DNA of 64,000 nt from Flavobacterium sp. HJJ (GTDB lineage: Bacteria > Bacteroidota > Bacteroidia > Flavobacteriales > Flavobacteriaceae). Within the stretch, counting starts at the first letter, position 1; each line of letters begins with the position of its first letter. The notes under the pieces were generated by a model, which was given only the letters and a program-made list of their open reading frames with translations, did no database searches and had not been told where the DNA came from. Below are positions 26,279-35,318 of the stretch, in pieces. The position numbers and the translations under genes are program-made. The stretch covers positions 112,106-176,105 of the forward strand of contig NZ_JADKPR010000009.1 of assembly GCF_015351475.1 (NCBI RefSeq). Direction: 5' to 3'.

Positions 26279-28210
26279 CTACTCTCTATCTAAATTCAAT
26301 TTACTATTCTTACGGCTGAAACCGAAATAAATTACCAATCCAATTATCAACCAAATGGTAAAGTAAATCCAGTTCCAAACACTAAGTTCAGCCATCATAT
26401 ACAAACAGCAGATTAAACCCAAAAGCGGAATCAAAGACAAGTTCTCTTTCCAAGACCAAAATACCAATCCAACTACCACAAATAAGAAAATCCACATCGG
26501 AATTTTGTGCTTGAATAAATCAAAACCGCTTTCGTATTTTATAGAATCCGAAATTGGCAAGCCAGCAACTACAGTAGCATATTTAGCATCATCTTCCTGA
26601 TATTGGCTTAACAAATGCTCAGCATCCATTTTCTCGGTCACACTTGTTTTTCCTTCAATATGCAGCAAGTAATCATATACTTTTTGAGTTTCATCTTTAT
26701 TTATGGAAGTGATGATAAATTCTGGTGCATTGATTTTGGTTTCATTGGTAATAAAATCCATAGTTGCTTTTTTGTTATAAGTAAAAGCTATGATCAAAGA
26801 AACTCCAATCAATAATGGAAAGATATATTTTGAATTAATATAAGGCGTTTTGAATTTTCCTCTCGGAATATCAGTTCTGTTCTGCAAAGCCAAAACACCT
26901 GCACAAACCAGAACAAAGGCAAACAGAGTACCGATACTGCATAAATCGGTAACCATCGTCAGGTTCATAAACAATGCTGGCACGGCAACAACAAAACCAA
27001 CCACAACTGTTGCGAAAGATGGCGTTTTAAACTTCGGATGCACGTTAGAGAATTTCTTAGGCAGTAAACCATCCCGGCTCATGCTCATCCAGATACGCGG
27101 CTGTCCCATCTGGAAAACCAACAAAACACTAGCCATTGCAACCACAGCACTTACGGCAATAATTCCCGACATCCATTTTAAATCCAATTGATCAAAAACA
27201 AAAGCCAATGGATCGCCAACATCCAGTTTATCATAAGTTACCATTCCGGTAAGCACCAATGTAATGGCGATGTAAAGAACGGTACATATAATAATTGCCC
27301 ACATCATCCCTCTTGGCAAATCACGCTGCGGGTTTTTGCACTCTTCGGCAGTAGTCGAAATAGCGTCGAAACCAATATAAGCAAAGAACACTGCCGAAAC
27401 TCCTTTTAGCACTCCCGAAACTCCATTTGGCGCAAACGGATGCCAATTTTTTGTATCAACATAAAATATACCAACGGCGATTACCAATAAAACAATGCAA
27501 AGTTTTACTACAACCATTATGTTGCTGGCATTCCGGGATTCTTTCATTCCACGGTAAATCAATGCTGTAATCAAAACGATGATTAAAAGTGCGGGCAAAT
27601 CGGCAACAAAATGAAAAGAACCAATTACTGGAGATGTTGTCCAAGCAGTATATGCATTTTGAAGTCCTGCACTTAAATTTTCAAAAGACTTCCCTCCTTC
27701 CATCAAAGCAGCAGCATCTTTGAAACCATTGGAAGCAGTTAAATAATCCATCTGTACCCATTGCGGTAAATCTATCCCTCCGCTGGAGAGCAGTCCCGTA
27801 AAATAATCACTCCAAGATATGGCGACGGTTATATTTCCTACGGAGTATTCCATTATCAAAGCCCAGCCAATAATCCATGCAATTAATTCTCCAAAAGCTA
27901 CATACGAATACGTATAGGCACTCCCCGAAACTGGAACCATCGAAGCGAATTCAGCATAAGCAAAAGCGGCAAAACTACAGGCAATAGCAGTAAACAAAAA
28001 CAGAAAAATTACAGCTGGGCCTCCATCAAAACTGGCTTTCCCAATCGTGCTAAAAATACCGGCACCTACAATAGCGGCAATTCCAAAAGCAGTTAAATCT
28101 TTCGTAGTCAGATGTTTTCCAAGCGCTTCATGCCCTTCTAAATTATTTTTCTCGACCTGCTTTAAAATATCCTGAACTGTTTTTTTTCTAAAAAGTCCTT
28201 TTAATGCCAT
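26279..28210 (-). CDS. Amino acid permease, APC superfamily
   Basis: From the ATG at 28210 the product has 643 residues (M-A-L-K-G-L-F-R-K-K); the frame extends to a GTG at 28237 but the ATG start looks better. It has about twelve core helices. The first, A-F-G-I-A-A-I-V-G-A-G-I-F, carries the APC substrate/Na-site motif, and F-F-A-Y-I-G-F-D-A-I-S-T-T-A-E-E fits the cationic amino-acid transporter branch. An insertion of about 100 residues lies between helices near 500-575, and more helices follow. Substrate is probably an amino acid, precise type unknown. Monocistronic. Confidence 0.93.
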   Translation of the reverse strand: MALKGLFRKKTVQDILKQVEKNNLEGHEALGKHLTTKDLTAFGIAAIVGAGIFSTIGKASFDGGPAVIFLFLFTAIACSFAAFAYAEFASMVPVSGSAYTYSYVAFGELIAWIIGWALIMEYSVGNITVAISWSDYFTGLLSSGGIDLPQWVQMDYLTASNGFKDAAALMEGGKSFENLSAGLQNAYTAWTTSPVIGSFHFVADLPALLIIVLITALIYRGMKESRNASNIMVVVKLCIVLLVIAVGIFYVDTKNWHPFAPNGVSGVLKGVSAVFFAYIGFDAISTTAEECKNPQRDLPRGMMWAIIICTVLYIAITLVLTGMVTYDKLDVGDPLAFVFDQLDLKWMSGIIAVSAVVAMASVLLVFQMGQPRIWMSMSRDGLLPKKFSNVHPKFKTPSFATVVVGFVVAVPALFMNLTMVTDLCSIGTLFAFVLVCAGVLALQNRTDIPRGKFKTPYINSKYIFPLLIGVSLIIAFTYNKKATMDFITNETKINAPEFIITSINKDETQKVYDYLLHIEGKTSVTEKMDAEHLLSQYQEDDAKYATVVAGLPISDSIKYESGFDLFKHKIPMWIFLFVVVGLVFWSWKENLSLIPLLGLICCLYMMAELSVWNWIYFTIWLIIGLVIYFGFSRKNSKLNLDRE

Positions 28211-28892
28211 GTTGTTAATTTTATCGTTAGAAACCACTGTTAAGCTGCATTTTTTTCAACATTTTTTCTATCTAAAAGAAAAAACAATAAAGTCCAAATA
28301 TAAAAACTTTAATCTTTAAAATCAAAATTTCATTTTTTTACAATATTTGAGATCTAAAAAAAATATTTTCCTTTTTAAATCCAAAAAAAGTCAAATACAT
28401 ATTTAAAACCAACATTAAAATAAAATATAATTTATTTTTGAATTTAAAAAAGCAGTATTAAATAACATACAAATTGTAATTAATCATATAAAAAACATTA
28501 TTTTCTCTTAAATATCTTTAGATACTGAAACAGCTGTAAAAACTTTAATAGAAAACAATAATCTTTTAGAAACGCAATGCCAATTTTGAAGTTCAGCTGG
28601 CTAATTGCAATGCAATTAAATTACAAAAATTAAATACTTTTTTGTAAGTGCTTTCATTTTATTAAAACACTATTTTTTACTTCCTTTACAGAGCGGCCAG
28701 CGGAAGCTCCTGTACGGGAAAGTAAAAAAAGGGTTCTAATGGAGAGCTACAGCGGATAGCAGGATAAGGCACATTACTATTATTCATTTTAGAGATAATC
28801 CAAAACATGAGCGCTAATCCAAATTTATTGGCAATTAATTTAATAAATTTAGCTAAAAAAACTACTTTTGATTTCTTTATAAAAAGATTAAA
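28211..28892. other. Intergenic region, about 680 bases
   Basis: Very AT-rich with no credible ORF. Bases 28690-28775 are a repeat-like segment (AGCGGCCAGCGGAAGCTCCTG, GGAGAGC, AGCGGATAGC at 28751-28760), sharing its last word with the mosaic at 8563. The GHL10 promoter box lies near the right end. Confidence 0.55.
28863..28870 (+). promoter_or_regulatory. Putative -7 box of the GHL10-AmpG-NagZ operon
   Basis: TACTTTTG lies 22 bases before the ATG at 28893. Confidence 0.45.
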
Positions 28893-30446
28893 ATGATTTT
28901 GAAGAAATCTCTGTTATTTCCAACTATATATCTCCTGTTTTTTACTGTCTTTGGTTTTGCCCAAAAAAGAGAGATGCATCCTAAAAATGAATTTCGAGCT
29001 GTCTGGATTGCTACCGTTGTCAATATTGACTGGCCAAAAAGCAGCGGCGATTCGGTAGAAAAGCAAAAAGCTGATTTTATCCAGATTTTAGACACGTATC
29101 AAAAACTTAACTATAATGCAGTCGTTGTACAGATACGTTCAGTAGGCGATGCTTTATATCCTACCATATTAGCACCTTGGTCCCGTTATTTAACTGGATC
29201 TGAAGGAAAAGCCCCAGCCGGAAATTTTGATCCTCTCCAATGGATGATCGAAGAAAGCCACCAACGCGGTTTTGAATTTCACGCTTGGATGAATCCGTAC
29301 CGCGCTACAATGGATTTAAAAACCGAAAACTTAAGTATTGATCATGATTATAATAAACATCGCGATTGGATGATTGAGTATGGCGGTAAATATTACTACG
29401 ATCCTGCGCTGCCAGAAGTTCAAAAACATTTAACTGCAATCGTGGAAGAAGTGGTAATTAAATATGATATTGACGCTGTACACTTTGATGATTATTTCTA
29501 TCCATACAAAATAAAAGGGCTTGATTTTAATGATACAGCATCGTACCAAAAATATGGCAACGGTCTTTCTCTGGAAGACTTTAGACGTTCGAATGTAACC
29601 GCTTTTGTCAAAAATATTTCTTTTGGTATTAAAAAACTAAAACCGTGGGTGCAGTTTGGTATCAGCCCGTTTGGTGTCTGGCGCAATAAATCGGCTGATC
29701 CAAAAGGTTCCGATACACAATCAGGACAAACCAATTATGATGATTTATTTGCTGATCCTGTGGACTGGATGAATAACAACTGGATCGATTATATTATTCC
29801 GCAATTGTATTGGAGTATTGACCACAAGACAGCTTCGTATGCCAAATTAATGAAATGGTGGTCTGAGAATGTACCTGTCAATACTGCCTTATACATTGGA
29901 AACAGTTCTTATAAAATCAGATCAGATTCAGATAAACACTGGAATAACATGTACGAAATTACGAATCAGATTGACCTTACCCGAAACTATCCAAATGTGC
30001 AGGGAAATGGTTTTTTTAGTGCCAAATGGTTTATCAATAAAAATCAGGATGTGGTAAAATATCTCAAAGAGAACCAATACAAATATCCTGCCCTGCCGCT
30101 GCCTGTTCCCAACTTTAAAAAAACACTTACCGAAACTTTGCTGATTAATTCAATCTCCAAGGATTCTGACAATTATTATATTACTTTTAAAAAACCGAAT
30201 CTTCCAGCACAAGTACGCTACATTGTTGTATATGGCGCTAAAAATTCGTCCAAAATAAAAACCAATGATGCCACTCAAATCATAGAAAAAATTGCTGTTA
30301 CCGAAGAAAATAACGAATTCAGCATTGAAGTCCCTGCTTACAAAATGATTGGTAAAGCTGCTTTTGCATTTACTTACATCGATTATTATGCCAACGAAAG
30401 TCCTGAAACTGGGGTTGATCTTGAAACTGAAACGCAAATGAAATAA
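28893..30446 (+). CDS. GHL10-family glycosyl hydrolase-like protein, secreted
   Basis: A 517-residue protein with a signal peptide (1-23, ending F-G-F-A-Q). The GHL10/YngK (DUF187) TIM barrel spans about 30-390: E-F-R-A-V-W-I-A-T-V near 32, Q-I-R-S-V-G-D-A, H-A-W-M-N-P-Y-R, D-A-V-H-F-D-D-Y-F-Y-P-Y and F-G-I-S-P-F-G-V-W. A C-terminal beta domain follows (about 410-510). Relatives cut peptidoglycan glycans lacking stem peptides. It should act in the periplasm. It heads an operon with an AmpG-like carrier and a NagZ-like enzyme, which supports a role in peptidoglycan salvage. Confidence 0.92.
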   Translation: MILKKSLLFPTIYLLFFTVFGFAQKREMHPKNEFRAVWIATVVNIDWPKSSGDSVEKQKADFIQILDTYQKLNYNAVVVQIRSVGDALYPTILAPWSRYLTGSEGKAPAGNFDPLQWMIEESHQRGFEFHAWMNPYRATMDLKTENLSIDHDYNKHRDWMIEYGGKYYYDPALPEVQKHLTAIVEEVVIKYDIDAVHFDDYFYPYKIKGLDFNDTASYQKYGNGLSLEDFRRSNVTAFVKNISFGIKKLKPWVQFGISPFGVWRNKSADPKGSDTQSGQTNYDDLFADPVDWMNNNWIDYIIPQLYWSIDHKTASYAKLMKWWSENVPVNTALYIGNSSYKIRSDSDKHWNNMYEITNQIDLTRNYPNVQGNGFFSAKWFINKNQDVVKYLKENQYKYPALPLPVPNFKKTLTETLLINSISKDSDNYYITFKKPNLPAQVRYIVVYGAKNSSKIKTNDATQIIEKIAVTEENNEFSIEVPAYKMIGKAAFAFTYIDYYANESPETGVDLETETQMK

Positions 30447-30449
30447 AGT

Positions 30450-30565
30450 TTGTTTAAAGTTGATTAAATATGATTTAACTACAAAAAAATTAAACTTTAA
30501 ACAATTTTAAACTTTAAACAATTAAACCTTAAACAATTAAACCTTAAACAAAACAATTAAAAACC
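30450..30565. repeat. Short tandem and inverted TTTAAAC repeats
   Basis: Phrases such as AAACAATTAAACCTTAAACA repeat in tandem (30490-30555), and GTTTGTTTAAAGTT near 30448 is their inverted mate. They fill the 129-base spacer between the hydrolase and the MFS gene. Confidence 0.6.
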
Positions 30566-30575
30566 TCCCTAAATA

Positions 30576-31886
30576 ATGAAAGACAACAAGCCTTGGTATT
30601 GGATTCCGCTATTGAATTTTGCTTCGGGATTTCCGTATGTGATTATAATTTCCGTTTCGGTATTGATGTACAAAAATTTAGGAATAAGCAATGAAGACAT
30701 CGGGCTTTATACCAGCTTATTGTATTTGCCTTGGGTTATAAAACCTTTATGGAGTCCATTTATAGATCTGCACGGAACTAAGCGAAAATGGTTTCTAGCG
30801 ATGCAGTTATTTATTTCAATTGCCTTTCTAATTGTAGGTTTTATTATTCCAACCAGCCATTTTTTCATCTTGAGCTTAGCTGTTTTTTGGGTCGCTGCTT
30901 TTGCTTCGGCTTCTAATGACGTGGCGAGTGATGGATTTTATCTGCTTGCTTTGGAAAAAGAGCAGCAGTCTTTCTTTTTGGGAATCCGAAGTACTTTTTA
31001 CAGAGCGTCGATGCTCACTGGAAATGGATTAGTTATTCTATTGGCTGGCTATCTGGAAGATCAATTTGGTGATAATAAGCAAGCGTGGTCCTATACAATG
31101 ATTTTTGTTGGATTGGTAATGTGTTTTTTAACGATTTACAACTATTTTGCTACTCCAAAAACGGAGCTGCCTATTGCGGAAGGAAAAGAGGAAGAAAAAA
31201 ACTTCGCCACTGTTTTTGCCAGTTTTTTCAAGAAGAAACAAATCGGAATAGTCCTTGCTTTCATTCTTTTGTTCCGTTTAGGAGAATCGCAGCTGCTGAA
31301 AATGCTTACTCCTTTTCTAGTAGATAAAACTGCTATTGGCGGCATGGGTTTAAGAACCGAAGATGTCGGAATCATTTATGGCACTTTTGGGCTTATTGCA
31401 CTTACTATTGGCGGTATTTTTGGCGGTATTGCGATTTCCAGACATGGATTGACTAAATGGCTATTGCCTATGATACTGATTATGCATCTGCCCATTATTG
31501 GATTTGTAATGCTGGCCCATTTTCAGCCAGATGAGCTCATCTATGTACATTTGAATTTAAAATATTTTGCAATAGATTCATCGCTTAATGCCTATACTTG
31601 TGCTGTAGTAATCATTGAGCAATTCGGGTATGGTTTTGGGTTTTCTGGTTTTATGATGTACTTAATTTATGTAGCTGAGGGAGAATCTAAAACATCTCAC
31701 TATGCTATTGCAACTGGATTTATGGCATTGGGAATGATGCTTCCCGGCATGCTAAGCGGTTATATCCAGCAATATTTGGGCTATGGCAACTTTTTTATCT
31801 GGGTATTATTAGCCACTATTCCAGGTATAATCCTATCTCGATTTTTAGTTTTTCCAAAAGATTATGGAAAGAAAACAGAAGCTTAA
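30576..31886 (+). CDS. MFS transporter, AmpG-like
   Basis: A 436-residue twelve-helix carrier of the AmpG-like MFS branch. The start P-W-Y-W-I-P-L-L-N-F-A-S-G-F-P-Y and the first loop L-P-W-V-I-K-P-L-W-S-P-F-I-D fit that branch. AmpG imports anhydro-muropeptides across the inner membrane. The flanking genes, a periplasmic GHL10 hydrolase before it and a NagZ-like hexosaminidase starting immediately after it, make muropeptide or GlcNAc-anhMurNAc import the most economical role. Substrate is inferred. Confidence 0.88.
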   Translation: MKDNKPWYWIPLLNFASGFPYVIIISVSVLMYKNLGISNEDIGLYTSLLYLPWVIKPLWSPFIDLHGTKRKWFLAMQLFISIAFLIVGFIIPTSHFFILSLAVFWVAAFASASNDVASDGFYLLALEKEQQSFFLGIRSTFYRASMLTGNGLVILLAGYLEDQFGDNKQAWSYTMIFVGLVMCFLTIYNYFATPKTELPIAEGKEEEKNFATVFASFFKKKQIGIVLAFILLFRLGESQLLKMLTPFLVDKTAIGGMGLRTEDVGIIYGTFGLIALTIGGIFGGIAISRHGLTKWLLPMILIMHLPIIGFVMLAHFQPDELIYVHLNLKYFAIDSSLNAYTCAVVIIEQFGYGFGFSGFMMYLIYVAEGESKTSHYAIATGFMALGMMLPGMLSGYIQQYLGYGNFFIWVLLATIPGIILSRFLVFPKDYGKKTEA

Positions 31887-31887
31887 T

Positions 31888-33495
31888 ATGCAGACAATGA
31901 CACTAGAACAAAAAATAGGACAATTCTTTTTTCCTGCCGTTTTTATCAACGACACTGAAGAAAATATTCAGGAAATGGAGCGTTTAATAAAAGAATACAA
32001 CATTGGCGGACTGACATTTTTTCACAGCCGGGCCAGTGCTGCTACCAATTATGAGTCTAAGAAAAAAGTAGAATTTAACGACGATAGCTTTCAGCGTTTG
32101 AAAGACCTGATTGTTCGTTACCAAAAATGCGCATCTACTCCCCTACTAATGAGCATCGATGCCGAATGGGGCTTAGCCATGCGTGTCGAAAAAACACCGC
32201 AATATCCTTATGCCATTACTCTTGGCGCACTGCCTGAAAGAAAAAAAGATCTGGTATATGAAGTAGGAAAACAAATTGGACTAGACTTAAAATCGGCGGG
32301 GATTCATTATAATCTGGCTCCTTTGGCAGATATTAACAATAACCCTCATAATCCTGTAATCGGGTATCGCTCTTTTGGTTCCAACAAAGAAAAAGTGGCT
32401 CAGTACGCATTAGAATATCTCCGCGGTATGTCTGACGTGGGCATTTTGGGATGTTTAAAACACTTTCCCGGACATGGAAATACGAGTGTCGATTCACATT
32501 TGGGACTGCCAGTTCTAGAAGAAAATTTAGGACAGCTACTCGAAAATGAATTAGTCCCTTTCATAAAAGGAATAGAAAATCAGGTCGATTCTATTATGAT
32601 AGGCCATTTGGCTGTTCCCGCATTGAATGATGGAAAAGAAACATCGGCTACATTATCAAAAAACATTATCGAGTCTCTTTTACGCGAGCGTTTGGGATAT
32701 GATGGTCTAGTTATTTCAGATGCTTTGAACATGCACAGCGTTTCTAAATTGTATGATGTAAAAGGCCAGCTGGAATGGGAAGCTTTTAACGCTGGAAATG
32801 ATGTGCTCTGCTTTGCCGAAAACGTAGCCGAAGGCATTCAGGAGATTCTAAAAAATGCTTCACCTGAACGTATTGATGCTAGTTTGGACCGTATCATGAA
32901 ATGCAAACAAAAAGCAGGTCTTTTTGACACAGATTCAGCCGCAGTCCAGAATTTTGATTTTGAGATCAGCTCACAATTGAATCGTAAAATTGCTGACTAC
33001 TGCATTACCGAAATCAAAGATAAAAATAGTTCTATACTTCTTTTTGATGCCAAAAACAGAGAGCGTCTTGCTAAATTAAGCATTTATAAATCGATTAATA
33101 ATTCTTTCTTTAAAACTTTGGCAACGGTTTTACCAGCTCCTGAATATGCTGTTGAAAACGCAGCCGATTTAATAGAAACAACTATAAAAAAAGATCTGGC
33201 TTCATTTGACACCATACTCATTTCATTATTTATCCCAAAAGCAAAACCGCTTAATAAATTTGATTTAGAAGATACTGTTTTGGCATTTTTAAGTGAATTA
33301 TTTGAAACCAAAAAATGTGTGCTTTATGTTTTTGGAAATCCATATGCTTTACAAGTGATTCCAAATTTGGAAAAAACTATTGGAATTGTAGAGATGTATC
33401 AGGATTTTAATGAATTTCAAATAAGTGCAGCCGAACAATTATTGGAAGATAAAAAAGGAAAAGGAATCTTACCAGTTTCGATTACAGGCGTTTAA
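31888..33495 (+). CDS. Glycoside hydrolase family 3, NagZ-like beta-N-acetylhexosaminidase
   Basis: From the ATG at 31888 (one base after the MFS stop) the protein has about 535 residues. An earlier in-frame ATG at 31864 would overlap the MFS gene. The GH3 barrel has the NagZ signature K-H-F-P-G-H-G-N-T-S-V-D-S-H and the probable nucleophile Asp278 in V-I-S-D-A-L-N-M. A second domain (about 350-535) is present, so it is the long two-domain type. There is no signal peptide, so it acts in the cytoplasm, downstream of the AmpG-like importer. It would release GlcNAc from imported muropeptides. Confidence 0.9.
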   Translation: MQTMTLEQKIGQFFFPAVFINDTEENIQEMERLIKEYNIGGLTFFHSRASAATNYESKKKVEFNDDSFQRLKDLIVRYQKCASTPLLMSIDAEWGLAMRVEKTPQYPYAITLGALPERKKDLVYEVGKQIGLDLKSAGIHYNLAPLADINNNPHNPVIGYRSFGSNKEKVAQYALEYLRGMSDVGILGCLKHFPGHGNTSVDSHLGLPVLEENLGQLLENELVPFIKGIENQVDSIMIGHLAVPALNDGKETSATLSKNIIESLLRERLGYDGLVISDALNMHSVSKLYDVKGQLEWEAFNAGNDVLCFAENVAEGIQEILKNASPERIDASLDRIMKCKQKAGLFDTDSAAVQNFDFEISSQLNRKIADYCITEIKDKNSSILLFDAKNRERLAKLSIYKSINNSFFKTLATVLPAPEYAVENAADLIETTIKKDLASFDTILISLFIPKAKPLNKFDLEDTVLAFLSELFETKKCVLYVFGNPYALQVIPNLEKTIGIVEMYQDFNEFQISAAEQLLEDKKGKGILPVSITGV

Positions 33496-33500
33496 AACAT

Positions 33501-33526
33501 GCAATAATCAAGAGTTATTGCTTTAT
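33501..33526 (+). terminator. Terminator-like hairpin after the GH3 gene
   Basis: GCAATAA (33501-33507) pairs with TTATTGC (33515-33521) around a 7-base loop. Only a short T stretch follows, but it lies 6 bases past the stop. Confidence 0.5.
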
Positions 33527-33572
33527 AAATATTTATAATAAAAACTTATTCATTATCACTGAGTGTCAGCCT

Positions 33573-33580
33573 TATATTTG
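33573..33580 (+). promoter_or_regulatory. Putative -7 box of the peroxiredoxin operon
   Basis: TATATTTG lies 36 bases before the peroxiredoxin ATG. Confidence 0.5.
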
Positions 33581-33616
33581 CACCAATAAAAATTTAAATA
33601 ACTAAAATTAATAAAT

Positions 33617-34255
33617 ATGTCATTAGTAGGTAAAAAATTCCCAAGTATTGCAGTAGATGCTATCTCAGAAATGGGTGATAATTTAAAAATCAACATCTTC
33701 GAAGAAGCTGTAAAAAACAACAAAAAAGTACTTTTGTTTTGGTACCCAAAAGATTTCACTTTTGTATGTCCAACAGAATTACACGCTTTCCAGGCTGCTT
33801 TACCGGAATTTGAAAAAAGAAACACAATTGTAATCGGAGCTTCTTGCGATACAAACGAAGTTCACTTTGCTTGGTTAAACACACCAAAAAACAATGGAGG
33901 AATCGAAGGTGTAACGTATCCAATTCTTGCAGATACTAACAGAAACTTAGCTAACATTTTAGGAATTCTTGATATCGAATCTACAAGCTACAGTGAAGAT
34001 ACTGATTCAGTAATCATTGAAGGCTCAAACGTAACTTACAGAGCTACTTACCTAATCGATGAAACTGGAAAAATCTTCCACGAAAGCGTAAACGATATGC
34101 CATTAGGACGTAACGTAAACGAATATTTAAGAATGGTTGACGCTTACACGCACATACAGACCAAAGGTGAAGTTTGCCCTGCAAACTGGGAAGCTGGTAA
34201 AGAAGCGATGAATGCTGACAGAAAAAGTACTGCAGAATATTTAAGTCTAAACTAA
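33617..34255 (+). CDS. 2-Cys peroxiredoxin (AhpC/Prx1 type)
   Basis: A 212-residue typical 2-Cys peroxiredoxin. The peroxidatic Cys51 is in D-F-T-F-V-C-P-T-E and the resolving Cys187 in G-E-V-C-P-A-N-W. The Prx Thr/Arg partners and the C-terminal arm are present. It reduces hydrogen peroxide and organic peroxides in the cytoplasm. The next gene is a thioredoxin-family protein, a likely reductant; there is no AhpF. The three genes peroxiredoxin, thioredoxin and DUF6952 are probably one operon even though palindromic spacers separate them. Confidence 0.95.
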   Translation: MSLVGKKFPSIAVDAISEMGDNLKINIFEEAVKNNKKVLLFWYPKDFTFVCPTELHAFQAALPEFEKRNTIVIGASCDTNEVHFAWLNTPKNNGGIEGVTYPILADTNRNLANILGILDIESTSYSEDTDSVIIEGSNVTYRATYLIDETGKIFHESVNDMPLGRNVNEYLRMVDAYTHIQTKGEVCPANWEAGKEAMNADRKSTAEYLSLN

Positions 34256-34409
34256 TTTTTTTTAAGTTTCTGAGTCGCTAAGTTTCCAAGTCGCTAAGAT
34301 TTAAAAACATAAGCAAAAATTCTGAGTTTTTGATTTTCCAAGTCACTAAGACATGAATAATCAAAAACTTAGAAGCTCAGAAACTTAGTAACTTAGAAAC
34401 TCAAAAAAC
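34256..34409. repeat. Large palindromic spacer with CTAAGTTTC words
   Basis: The left part is AAGTTTCTGAGTCGCTAAG-like (near 34264-34304) and the right part CTCAGAAACTTAGTAACTTA-like (near 34375-34405), forming an imperfect inverted repeat of about 30-40 bases per arm. Each arm is itself made of short direct words. Confidence 0.7.
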
Positions 34410-34718
34410 ATGTTAATCGAATTAAACGAAGATACATTAGGAACCGTAGTAGCTCAGAATGAGAAAGTGGTAGTTCAATTTTCGGCTTCATGGTGCGGTA
34501 ACTGCAGAATCATGAAACCAAAATTCAAAAAACTAGCTTCAGAAAACGAAAGTATTTCATTTGTTTTGGTTGATGCTGAAAATTTTCCTGAATCAAGAAA
34601 ACTGGCTAACGTTAGCAACCTGCCTACATTTGCCACTTTTGTAAACGGAAAATTAGTAAACGAAACCCAAACCAATAAGCAGGAAGTTTTGATCGAATTG
34701 GTTAATGAGATAGTTTAA
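34410..34718 (+). CDS. Thioredoxin-family protein with CGNC active site
   Basis: A 102-residue single-domain thioredoxin fold. The active site is W28-C29-G30-N31-C32 rather than the usual W-C-G-P-C, which would shift the redox potential. The cis-Pro lies in N-L-P-T-F near 71-75. No signal peptide, so it is cytoplasmic. Downstream of the peroxiredoxin, it is the probable electron donor to it; that pairing is inferred from position. Confidence 0.92.
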   Translation: MLIELNEDTLGTVVAQNEKVVVQFSASWCGNCRIMKPKFKKLASENESISFVLVDAENFPESRKLANVSNLPTFATFVNGKLVNETQTNKQEVLIELVNEIV

Positions 34719-34822
34719 CCGTTAAGTCGGTCAATCGTTGATTCGTTTAATGTACTAATAAATCATTGACAAAAGAATAAACGAATTAACGCATAAACGA
34801 TTAAACAAATAAACAACAAAAC
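34719..34822. repeat. Palindromic spacer with AAACGATTAA words
   Basis: AATCGTTGATTCGTTTAA (near 34734-34751) and AAACGAATTAACGCATAAAC with GATT (near 34781-34805) form an imperfect inverted repeat. The sequence differs from the previous spacer, but the layout is the same. Confidence 0.6.
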
Positions 34823-35080
34823 ATGAAGCTACCCGTAATAAAACACTTAACCCAATTCATCGAAGAAAACGATCAGGATTACCTCATCGAAACCATCGAA
34901 GTACTGGAAGCCATGACTGAAATCCCTTCATTGAAAGACGAGGAATTAGATGTTATAGGCGAATTAATTTCGAATATGTACGGCGCCCTAGAAGTTCACA
35001 AAATGATACAGCAGGGAACTGACAAAAAAGAAGCCCTTAATGCGTTTATGAAACGGGTTTTAGGGTCTATCGACAAATAA
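34823..35080 (+). CDS. Small DUF6952-type protein
   Basis: An 85-residue, acidic, probably all-helical protein with segments L-T-Q-F-I-E-E-N-D and I-S-N-M-Y-G-A-L-E-V-H-K-M-I. I recall this type as DUF6952, which commonly follows the peroxiredoxin and thioredoxin genes in flavobacteria. It has no cysteine, so it is not itself a redox carrier. Function unknown. It is followed by a strong terminator, so it is the last gene of the operon. Confidence 0.8.
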   Translation: MKLPVIKHLTQFIEENDQDYLIETIEVLEAMTEIPSLKDEELDVIGELISNMYGALEVHKMIQQGTDKKEALNAFMKRVLGSIDK

Positions 35081-35100
35081 AAAGATCATCCGCATTTCAA

Positions 35101-35134
35101 AAAACACGTTCTTTTACCGAACGTGTTTTTTTTA
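35101..35134 (+). terminator. Rho-independent terminator of the peroxiredoxin operon
   Basis: AACACGTTC (35103-35111) pairs with GAACGTGTT (35119-35127) around a 7-base loop, with a run of eight or more T after it. Confidence 0.88.
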
Positions 35135-35274
35135 TTCAGTACTAAAAGGAAATGGCTCCATTTATTCTATATAACACTGGCAAGCCTGAGCCTTCCTGAA
35201 AACACTTCAATTGAAAATAATATTGGTTTTGTAAAGTAAAAACAATTATAACTCTGCAGCTCTATGCAATTCCC

Positions 35275-35282
35275 TATTTTTG
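35275..35282 (+). promoter_or_regulatory. Putative -7 box of the DUF1826-like gene
   Basis: TATTTTTG lies 36 bases before the ATG at 35319. Confidence 0.45.
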
Positions 35283-35318
35283 CAATGATGAAGCAACTAG
35301 CTTCTTAACAATCAACTA

